This document shows positions 54,301-64,000 of a stretch of DNA of 64,000 nt, piece after piece; within the stretch, counting starts at the first letter, position 1; each line of letters starts with the position of its first letter. The stretch spans positions 46,245,370 through 46,309,369 of the forward strand of contig NC_061866.1 in NCBI RefSeq assembly GCF_907164915.1, in the 5' to 3' direction. A program made the translations under genes and the position numbers. This DNA comes from Impatiens glandulifera (lineage: Eukaryota; Streptophyta; Magnoliopsida; Ericales; Balsaminaceae). Below the pieces are notes generated by a model. The model saw only the letters and a program-made list of their open reading frames with translations, searched no databases and was not told where the DNA came from.

Positions 54301-57300
54301 TGATTCTATAATGAACTAGTTGAATGTTTTCGTTTGATATTTGTAATAACAATACAAATTCTAGTAAATTTTATAAAAGTAAAATAAAGAGATTTGAATA
54401 TTTCAATTAATAAATGGAGACAAGATGAGAGCTTGAAACATTAAAGAATTCAAATATCCGAGGAGTTCAACGCCCTGAAGAGGAAACTCGAAAAGATCAT
54501 CGACAAAATATCTAAACGCGTTCAGATGCTTTCTTAACTCAAAAAGATAATGGCTCTTCCAGATGAGACAAGCATATACTGCGGTCATGAATCCACTTTG
54601 GTAACAAAATAAAAAAAAATTCCATCTTGTGATTTTTCTCTTTTGTTTTAGTAATTTCTTTTGAATGCATATTACTTGTTTTGACATAGTAATGCAAAGT
54701 TTGAATTAACTATTGAACCCAACAAAATGAAGCGCTCAGTCTTACGCCGCTGTTCAAGTTACCCAACAAGAGATTGCCTACAATAAGTAAATTATTATAG
54801 CATTGTTATTTGAAAATGATTAATTATAGTAATTTATTAATTTTTTATATAAAATATTATGTTAAATGTTTTTATTGTTTATAAAATATTTATTATTATT
54901 ATTTACAAAAATAAAAACAAAATTATTATTATTATTATAGATTCGGAGGGAAACACTCTCATGTGAAGCTTTGAGAGCGTGTAGCGTGCTAAGATGCATA
55001 AGTGAAACGTTTTAATGTGAAGCATGCTTCACATTAATGTTGTTATATGCTCTTTATATATTTTTATATTTTTTTTAGAAAACAACATAATATTATTAAA
55101 TAAAAAGACGATAAAAAATAAATAATTATAAGAGCCTAGAATTCTGACAAAACAATCCATCCAAATATGATAAATGTATGAAAAAAAAACACTTGAAGAC
55201 ATTTGAACTAAAGTCATTACTCTTTGTATTGATGATTGTCATTTCCTTGATATCAGTCAATTTTTTGGGAAGATAAGGAGACTCATTGATGTGGAGAACT
55301 TACCTCAAAACCAACGGCGGAGCTACGTTGCGGGCTGCGTTGGGTCGTAGCCCAGTGTAAATCTTTTAAAATATTATATATATATATATATATATTTAAC
55401 ATACATAGCCTTGTCCAATTGGCTTTTCAGCTAAATGGTCTCACCTTTTTTTTAATTCTATTATAATTTTATTATAATTTCAAAGATGATTTTATTAAAA
55501 TAATTATTACACAAAATCAGGTGATCAAACCCTTTATATATGTAAATAATGTAATAATAGTATTTATAAAACTACATTTATATAATAATTATATTTTATT
55601 ATTTTTATTAATTTGAATATAATTAATAATAGAAATGATTTAAAAAGGGTAAAATATAAAGATTAAAATAATAATTTATATAAATATAAGGTTAAAATAA
55701 TTTTTTATATTTCTCAATTTTAAACTATTTCAAAAATTTATAAAAAAATATTAATTAATATAATAAATAAGAAAGTTAAGTTGATTTGGTTCAGTATTTA
55801 AATAAATAAATTGATATATTATTTATTATTCTAAAATGATTTATATGCATTAATATTTTATAATCGTAATTTTGAGTGTCTATTCATTTACCACAATTTT
55901 GTATTTTTATTTTTATTTATATTTTTTGTTTACTTTTTATCTAAGTTCACACACAAATTTCTCATTTTCTCAGTATCTAAATGCATGTTTTAATTTAGAC
56001 ATTGTATTTTTAGTTTTAGCATATAAACAAAATAATTTAATAAATAAAGAATTAAAGTTAACTAATAAAGTTAACATTAATAAATGATGATCGATAGAGA
56101 TTATTATAACAAATATAATTATGAATATGATAATCCAAGGTAGCGTTTGTTATGTTGTATTAGTTATATATGTATTAATTGTAAGGATATAAGTTGTAAA
56201 GGGTATTAAGAGGTATAAGTTATATATGTTATTTGCATTTGGTTGAAAGTATAAGAGAGTTATAAATTGTATGGATTTAATGATTTTGTGTTTGGTGGGT
56301 AGTATATGTTGTATAAAATGTAAAAGATGATTTTGCCCTTTATATTTATATAAATTTAATTTAATTATTAAATTAATATATATATTTTTTTTTTATTATT
56401 ATTTCTCTTTATTCATGTATTTTTTTATTATTACTTGTAATTTGTACACATTTTTTTTATGTTATAAAATGTTGTTAACAAAAGAGGATATTTGTTCATA
56501 TTAAATAATAAGACTTTGATTCTCACTTCCAGTTTTGTATTTCTATATTCATTGAGAAATTTTATACTCTTTTATCTCATTTAGAAAACAATTTCTTATC
56601 ACGGTATTAAATTATAACTTAAAATAAGTAATTTTTTTACCTCATTTAAAAATATACAAGTTGTTAAAGAAAATAATTCAAAACCAAACTATTTACACTG
56701 CTCACATAAGTAATAAAATAATAATATAATTATATAGATTCTGACAAATATAATTACCAAAATTATAATTAAGATAACATCTCAAATATGAATGTTTAAG
56801 GAAAAAAATAATCAAAATAGAAAGATAAATACGGAATATGACTTTTAAAGAAAAAAAATATATAATCAAATTTAAGGGTAAATATGTAAATATATTTTTT
56901 ATATATGTTTATAATTGGTACACGATAGGACCTAGTTTAAAGTATAAATTATATCACTTTTAAATACTGTTTATACAAAATAATAAATCAAACAACTAAC
57001 TAAATTTACTAAAAATCTTATATCTACAGTTTATTACTGCATAACAAACACGACACAAAAGTATTTTAAAATGGATATTCACATAGTATTATTTCATTAG
57101 GGTCTGAAAGTATAGTTTTCAAATCAGTTATAGCTTCTTCTTTTTTTTATATATTTAAGTGCATATTCTTCATGCTGATATTGACCATGTAATATTTTTT
57201 TGGTTATATTTGAATTCATTTTTCATCATCTATATTATATAATCTTACAAATAAATATTAAATTGTTAATAAAAAATTTTGAAGTTAACTTTTTAAAATA

Positions 57301-59330
57301 AAATAATAAATTTGTTAATATGTTATTTTCTTTTTTCTTTGGTGAGTTTTCGAAGTTATTATTTTTTTCAATCTTTCATTTGATTGCATTGTTTTATTTT
57401 TTGCAATAAACTAGTATAAGAAGTAAATTATTAAAATTCATTTTAAACTTTGCTAAATAGTGTTTAAAATTTAAAATGTGGAGTAAAGATAAATTGCTAA
57501 CAATAATGAAGTTAGTGTGGTTAATAAGTTTTGATTAATACAAAAATTCAATAAATACAATTTATAAATTCTTTGTTTTCTTGTCACCAGATTTGGTTTA
57601 AATTATTGCAATTTCTTGTCATCTTTATTCTTCATTGATATTAGACCTGATAATGTTTTATTTATTAACAGCAATTTAGTGTATTTTAATCTTATTAGGA
57701 TGTTCTAATTCTTCGGGTTTTTCTCTTGAAAAATAAACTTTCTTATAAAAAAATAAAAGAAATTAATAATTTAGTTTTTAAAATTGAAAGTCACATATTG
57801 ATCCCAATTTTTTTTTATTGTTGTTAAAATGCATTAAAGTTATTATCTAGGCTGCTGATTTTTTTTTTATTAATGATGAATATCTGATTTGTGAACTACT
57901 TGTTAGGAAATTTGACAGATGCTTTCCTTTATTGAACTGTATCAGATAAATTAATTTGATAATCTTTTCTGAAAAACTCTATATATGAATGATACAACTT
58001 TTCTGAAAAAATAATAATAAAATTATTTTGAACATAAAAATAACATGTTAATTAAATTCATATTGTTTTGGTGACTGTTATTCACTTCAATTTAAAATAT
58101 TATTTTTACAAAACTAATGAAAAATTAAATTAATTTTTCACTCACTTTCTTCATTCTCTTCTATACTATTTCTATCATAACATCTTAATTTTCAGTTTTT
58201 TTTACATCTTTTAAAAAGTTTATTCTTTGTGTATTATATACTTAAATCATCTACAATTTGAAATATGTTTTTCATTTGACAATTATAAACTAAAATTAGA
58301 CTTATGTTTTTCTTTAAAAAAAATTCTTTTTTATAAGCGGAATATATCCAATTTTTCATTAAATTATTTGAATGTAAAATTTATATAAAATTAATATATA
58401 TAATATAATATATTTTTTATTAAAAATAGGTAAAATTCATACATACTATCCTATCTCATTTATTTCTAAAATTTGTATGAATATTTCTAAAATAAAGAAT
58501 TTCATTCTTTACTTTTAAATTACTCAAAAATAAACTTAAAAACTTTACAAGATAAATTAAATACTAAATAAAATTATAACATTAAAGTTTTTAAAATGTT
58601 ATTTTTTAGTAACTCTAAAGTAAAGAATGCAATCTTTATTTTAGAAATGGTTATTTTTTAGTAACTCTAAAGTGAAGAATGAAATCTTTATTTTAGAAAT
58701 ATTAATAAAGTTTCAATTTCAAAAAGTAAATGAGATAAGAAACATGTATGAATTTTATATATTATCTTTTACTTATTAATTTTGTATAAATTTTATATGA
58801 AAATTTAATGAAAATTAGAAATGTTCTATTTAGAAAACATAAGTCTAAATTGCAGCTGATAGTTGTACAAAAAAAACATATTTCAAATTATAGATGATTT
58901 TTAAATTACAATTGATGTTAGTACATGATTATGAGGCTTAAAAGATTTAGTTTTTAAATTGTAAAAAATAAGTTTGTAATTTTTCATTAGTTTTTTTTTG
59001 TATGTCTTTGTAAGAAACTATTTTAAGTGTACTTTTTACTTATAATTTATTAATACAGATAAAGAAGAATAAGATTTATAAGAAAATTGAAGTAATAATT
59101 TTAATAAGATTAATATTGTATTTGGGGATCTAGTTATTGTCAAAGTAATAAGATTGAATTGTATTTGATAATAAATAAATGTATAAAATTTGTCAGTTAT
59201 CTTATTCTAGCTTTTTATTTATTTAAGTTTTTAATTTTCTATATTAACGGCGTAAATATTGATAAAATAAGTAAAAAAATAAAGAAAAAGATTCCCATGT
59301 TTTTGATGTGATCGCATTTCAGTATATTAT
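51356..59330. other. Right-arm AT-rich stretch, mirror of 37,980-45,967, no gene
   Basis: All content is the reverse complement of the left arm: nested repeats, 66 bp duplication, MITE end, coiled-coil scrap, nested palindrome. No extra gene or insertion found relative to the left arm. Confidence 0.6.
54460..54537 (+). pseudogene. Possible captured coiled-coil gene fragment, right arm
   Basis: Same 25 codons and stop as 42,777-42,854, inverted. Nearby GC-richer stretches (GCTCTTCCAGATGAGACAAG; AAGCGCTCAGTCTTACGCCG) may belong to the same captured piece. Confidence 0.3.
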
Positions 59331-59438
59331 AAAGGGAAATTTGATAGCGAAATTAAAAAAAAGCCCCTTTTAAAGGAAGCCCTTTTGCCCTGCGAAATGT
59401 TAGAAATATTTCTTGGGCGCCTGATTTTACGCTCATTT

Positions 59439-59525
59439 ACGAGAATTGTCATTCACGCGTTTTCATCTAAAACGCGTGAGTTGATTAACGCGTTTTAGAT
59501 GAAAAGCGTGAATGACAGTTCTCGT
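59439..59525. repeat. Subterminal hairpin module 2, right arm
   Basis: Mirror of 37,782-37,868. Confidence 0.9.
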
Positions 59526-59535
59526 TTTTCAATTA

Positions 59536-59620
59536 ACGAGAATTACCATTCACACTTTTCATCTAAAACGCGTTAATCAACTCACGCATTTAGATGAAAC
59601 GCGTGAATAGTGATTCTCGT
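59536..59620. repeat. Subterminal hairpin module 1, right arm
   Basis: Mirror of 37,687-37,771. Confidence 0.85.
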
Positions 59621-60153
59621 CATTTCATCGTATATATAAACTTTTGGCCCTAATTTAAAACAAAACCTCCCCGATTCTTCCTCCCACCCCGACTTTCAAA
59701 ACTACGTCTTCACAACTGTCGACTTTCCATTCCAACTTCGTTCAACATCATCGATCAACCTCGTTCAACATTATCGTTCCTCGTCCAATATTATCGACTT
59801 TTCACCGTCTCTTCAATATATTCAGGTGAATTTAGGGCTTAAAGTTTAGATTTCAATGTATATTATACCGTTTATATTGATTGATAGGCAGATTGATATT
59901 AACTCTTTCAACTTATTAATAATAGCCTTTGTTTTTTCAAAAAAAAATATATATAACTACATTTTTTTCTCATCAGTTCTTAATTAAGCATGTAAATTCT
60001 TTTTTCTGTTATTTGAAATTGGAGACCACAAATAAACCAACTCTAATTTTCTTGAAACTTTCCAGTCATTGTTTCTTTTATTCTTCACTGTTTTCCTACA
60101 CATTTATTTGTTCCTTGACTATTTTCCTCAATAATAATAAGATTTTTATATAC

Positions 60154-60156
<3 letters not shown>

Positions 60157-60236
<80 letters not shown>
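60157..60236. repeat. (TA)n microsatellite, right arm
   Basis: Mirror of the left-arm tract, about 28 bp shorter. Long Tyr-Ile ORFs across it are artefacts. Confidence 0.95.
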
Positions 60237-60238
<2 letters not shown>

Positions 60239-63096
60239 CATACATAGGACTGTTTTATATATACTATAGGACATATATTTAATTATTTTTGGAAAAGAAA
60301 CAATAAATTTAAGTTATTATTTAATAATGTAACTTATTATTTAATTTTAAGATATTGAATATTTATTTGAATTAAGTTATTTTATTATTGATTAATTAGA
60401 ATAAAATCAATAAATTAAAAACTAAATAATTGGTTAAAAACTAATTTAGTAGGGTTTAGTGGAAACTGTTTTTAACTTAGTCAATATAATTTGTCTGACT
60501 TGTGTCAACATTAATCACATTTAATATTTAGAATGCACCAAACAAAACCCACCCACAAAACACTCTTGGCTATTTAAAATATTGAAAAGAGAAAACATTT
60601 TCATAAAATGGGTTGAATGGTTCTTTATTATTTTACCTATTAAATTAAGATTTAATCATCTTGTGCAAAAAATTCAATTACAACTAGTTTCAAATTTGTT
60701 CAAAATCATTAAAAATGTCAAGGTATTGTATTATTTTTCTTTTTTGAGAAAAAAAAAGAATAATTTTATTCTCTAAACAATCTTAATCTCAATCTTATTT
60801 TTCTTTTTAACTGGATGAGGTTTTGATCAAGAAAACATTATAAAATGAATTATTTATGTTAAAGTTAATTAATGAAGCTTATAGTTATAAAAGATTGTGA
60901 TTTAGGCTTTAAATGAATTGATCATATGTATTGCCTTGTGAGACTAATTATTGATGTTACTTATACCTGATTTAGGTTTTTGAAAACTTAATTCATGATA
61001 CAAATTAAAAAGAAATGTTATAAACTGGACTAAGGCCCATTTATGTTTTTCTGTAAATTTGGGAATCATTCTATTTTTTTATATATTAAGACTGGATCGA
61101 GACCCAATCATTTTTTACACTGTTTTCTTTTAAACTATGCCACAAGACCTAATTAAATAAATCAAACAATCACAATTTTTAAAAAGAAAATAATTATAAA
61201 ATAAAATAAATAATAATCCATTTCGGTTTCAATTCCAAATTGAGTACATCCCACAATTATTAACTTATTATGTTATCAATTTCAACTCCCCACAACACAC
61301 TTCAACTTAATACTGTTATTTAAATAAAACTTTGACACATGAATTTGAATATTATAATTTATCTTATAAGTAATTTTGAGGAGAGGGAACGAGAATAATG
61401 TGACATCACATCATTGATGGTAAAAAATAAAAATTTGAGAAAAAAGAAAAGGGAAAAATTATTTGATTTTTTCAGGTAATCAAAAGAGAAACGTTGGGGA
61501 AGGAATTTAAATGAGAAAATGATGTCACGTGACCTTATTACTTAAAAAATAAAAAATAAAATAAATAGTAGAGAAATATGTCTTTTAATTTTGTCACGTA
61601 TTATCAAGATAAATGATATAATTATATAATATTGATAATAAAATAGTTATGGACACATTTGTCCCGGAACATTTGTTCTACACACTTCTGCCACTTTAAG
61701 TTTTCGTTTCTACAACTTCGAATATTCAGAGGTCTTTTTTCAGCTTAAACACTATAATTAGTAAAACTTGAACAAATAAATATTCTTTGCCTAGAAATTT
61801 TGGAATATCATGTAATAAGAAGTTTTCATATATAAACAAGTTTACACGCCATTTTGATGTAGCCCATTAATTTGATATCTTCTTATAACGAGAATCAACA
61901 AATTCGACTCCAAAAGGACCTATTTAGAAATATTCTAGAGGCTATCATATTGAAATGAACCAAATTTTAATTGAATTTATAATGTAAAAATAATAAATAA
62001 TATTTAACTATGCTGACAGATGCAAGTCCTTGAAAAAAACAAAACATGATGTTGTTTAGTTTTTAATTTGTTCTTACTATTATCCGTTTTCTTTTCAGTC
62101 CCTTCAAGTTTGGTTGTAATTTGATTTTCTTTATTCAAGCTAAGCTTTTACTGGATATCTCTTCATTCATGGTGACAGTAAAATATATTATCGGTTATCT
62201 CACAAGGTAAATTCGGTTGTATTTAGTTTTTGCTCATTTATCGGTTAGGATTAGAGTTGGCCCTAGTTATGGGCTGCCCAGTCCTCCTGATAGGAAAAAG
62301 TTCAATATTTGTTTTTTTTGTTAATTAAGTCTAAATTAAAAATTTAATAGAAAAAATGGTTTTTTTGAAGAGATTTGAATTTATAATCAAATCAAAATTA
62401 TATTTGTTTTTTTACCATAGTTTTGAAACCCGCTCCGGTCATCAATCTGGTGAAGGGACTAGGTCATTGGGTTACTAGTTCAATCGGTGAGTCAACTGGT
62501 CAAACTAATTAATGAGTTTCACGTAATAATAAAATAATATAAAATTATTTATACAATAGTCAAAGTAAAATCAAAATTCAAAGTATTATTTTACAATTAC
62601 AATATATTAATTGCCTCTAGTAGAGAATAAGTACAACACAATTAAAATAATTTTAACAGCAACTCTTAAGTTATAGATTAAACAATTAAAATAAATATAA
62701 ACTACTACAATTAGAATTAGAAATAGATAAACCCGGAACAAAATATACGGGGAGGGAGATGAGTGAGTAATAAGGGAGAAAGAAAAGAAGTGTTTTTTTT
62801 TAATAAAAATAGGATAAGCCCGTTGGGTTAACCGGGTTATCGGATTTCGGTCCAACCGACGGATTAGCCGAATTTATTTGAGTTTATTGCATTTCTGATT
62901 TTTTCATTAACCCAACCATATTTGACTGTCGGTTCACCGGGTTTGCCGGTCCAAAAACAATAAATTTTATCTTATTCCACTCAATTACACCCTTTTATAT
63001 TTAAAATATAATAAATTACACCATTTTATATTTAAAAATATAATAGATAGGGACGTAGGCTTATTCTGGGCCAGCCCTGTTTATGATTCTATATAT
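60237..63096. other. Right-arm AT-rich stretch with transposon remnants, mirror of 34,186-37,041
   Basis: Includes the mirrored MITE copy (about 61,360-61,540) and the CCCGCTCCGGTCATCAATC and AACCGGGTTATCGG debris (62,430-62,510; 62,815-62,950). No gene. Confidence 0.5.
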
Positions 63097-63362
63097 TATT
63101 TATAAGAGAAATGATAAAACCAACGAATGACTAGCGAAAGCAAGGCCACGAATCCTACGTGGCCTTGCCAGCTAGGAGAGAGAAAGAAAAAAAAATAAAA
63201 AATAAATAAAAAAAAAATAAAACGTTTCAGCTCCTCTTTCTTCTTTCTTCTTCCCTCTCTTTCTTCTCTGACGATTTATCACATCCGGCGAACGAACCGG
63301 CGTCTTCTCTGGCGATTTATCACTCCGGCATCCCGACTTCTACTTTCTTCTTTCGCTCGAAA

Positions 63363-64000
63363 ATGGTAAGACACTTCTCATTCTTTAATATTTCAGTTTC
63401 AGAATCGTCCGCCTTCGTGTTCATTTCGTAATATTTTCTTTTCAGGCTGGTGTTTCAGGTAAATCTCCATGCAAGGCCCCAAGATCTCCAAGGACAAGGT
63501 AAATAAGACATCTTCTATTTTAGAATCGTAGGGTTAGCGTTTTGCGGTTAGGGTTAGGGTTTCAGAGTTATGGTTAGGGTATTACTGCATTATGGTTATC
63601 GAAACAAAGTTTTCGTTACCCGAAAGTCTGATTTAATTGTGTATGGTTGAATTATTGTTAGCCAAAACTAAATTTATTGGGTATTTGCTGAATTTAGGGA
63701 CCCGAAATAGGCTGTTATGGGTCCCGAAAGTGGGAAAATTAATGTTTGGCTGAATTTAGGGTCCCGAAAGTGTGATTTCGGGACCCGAAATAGGCTGTTA
63801 TGGGTCCCGAAAGTGGGAAAATTAATGTTTGGCTGAATTTAGGGTCCCGAAAGTGTGATTTCGGGACCCGAAATAGGCTGTTATGGGTCCCGAAAGTGGG
63901 ATAACTTCATGTTTGGCTGAATTTAGGGTCCCGAAAGTGTAGTTTCGGGACCCGAAATAGGCTGTTTCGGGACCCGAAAGTTGGATTACTTAATGTTTGG
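63363..64000 (+). pseudogene. 5' part of the second Ulp1-like gene copy
   Basis: ATG at 63,363 followed at once by donor GTAAGAC, then an exon at about 63,446-63,499 (AGVSGKSPCKAPRSPRT) after acceptor TTTTCAG, then donor GTAAAT and the satellite intron to the window edge. Mirrors 33,287-33,921. Whether the rest of the copy is intact cannot be seen. Confidence 0.75.
63690..63990 (+). repeat. Satellite array of the second MULE copy
   Basis: Same ~90 bp units, GGTTCCCGAAAGTGT-like monomers with TTTCGGGACCCGAAATAGGC and TTAATGTTTGGCTGAATTT, mirroring 33,290-33,600. Confidence 0.9.

Larger units (their letters stand above)
59334..59825 (+). mobile_element. Solo terminus of the Pack-MULE family, right arm
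   Basis: Mirror of the left-arm solo end: GGGAAATTTGATAGCG at 59,334, hairpins, TATATATAAA near 59,631-59,640, a pyrimidine-rich leader (CCTCCCACCCCGACTTTC) and a donor CAG|GTGAATTTAGG near 59,825. No transposase or captured ORF follows before 63.1 kb. Confidence 0.7.
48719..64000 (-). repeat. Giant inverted repeat, right arm (at least 15.3 kb, runs off the window)
   Basis: Reverse complement of 33,287-48,589. Starts ATAGTGTAATTTGATAG, mirroring CTATCAAATTACACTAT at the end of the left arm. No break in similarity is seen at the last base, so the arm probably continues into the rest of the MULE. Confidence 0.95.
63106..64000 (+). mobile_element. Second copy of the FAR1/Ulp1 MULE, right-hand terminal part (inverted, runs off window)
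   Basis: Starts GAGAAATGATAAAACCAACG, preceded by TATTTATAA (63,097-63,105), the inverse of the 9 bp target duplication at 34,177. Carries the same terminal repeat, the 5' end of the Ulp1-like gene and the start of its satellite intron. The flank and the duplication copy are shared with the 34.18 kb junction, so this is not an independent insertion. Confidence 0.92.

Overview
This is nuclear DNA from a flowering plant, almost certainly a eudicot. The evidence is spliced genes with plant GT-AG introns, a GH5 mannanase, a GSL5-type callose synthase and an RMA RING ligase, very AT-rich spacers, and Mutator-like elements (MULEs) carrying plant gene fragments. I cannot name the species.

Region 1 (1-7.6 kb) is the gene-dense end: the 3' part of an endo-beta-mannanase gene (+), a small Bet v 1/SRPBCC gene (-), and a complete single-exon callose synthase of CALS12/GSL5 type (-) with a decayed duplicate of its last coding segment just downstream.

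Region 2 (7.6-23.2 kb) is AT-rich and transposon-rich. It holds an hAT-like MITE, two Pack-MULEs of one family, a GRF zinc-finger relic, a MITE, about 2.7 kb of AT-only tandem repeats, and a near-perfect 295 bp foldback element. Pack-MULE 1 carries a truncated BAHD acyltransferase. Pack-MULE 2 carries pieces of three genes: mitochondrial-type ribosomal protein S17, an RBM39/CAPER-like splicing factor, and an MRH1-like LRR receptor kinase.

Region 3 (23.8-26.5 kb) has an RMA-type RING E3 ligase gene (+) with a 5'UTR intron and a tiny 42-codon basic ORF (-) with its own TATA and ACGT elements.

Region 4 (27.18-34.18 kb) is a full-length 6,995 bp MULE with about 115 bp terminal inverted repeats and a perfect 9 bp target duplication. 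It encodes a FAR1-like transposase (+, decayed) and a convergent Ulp1-like cysteine protease gene (-, decayed). Large introns of both genes are filled with a ~21 bp near-palindromic satellite (TTTCGGGACCCGAAA), and a third block of it lies between the two 3' ends.

Region 5 (33.29 kb to the window edge) is the most striking part: a giant inverted repeat with two arms of about 15.3 kb around a 129 bp spacer at 48,590-48,718. It probably continues beyond 64,000. The outer ends are two copies of the same MULE end. Inside each arm are a solo MULE terminus with hairpins, a (TA)n tract, several smaller foldbacks, and at the core a ~2.5 kb array built on an AACGTG/CACGTT motif that itself flips orientation. 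The arms differ by scattered substitutions and indels, so they are not a base-perfect echo, but a haplotype misjoin or assembly artefact must be excluded. No host gene is recognisable in 34.2-63.1 kb.
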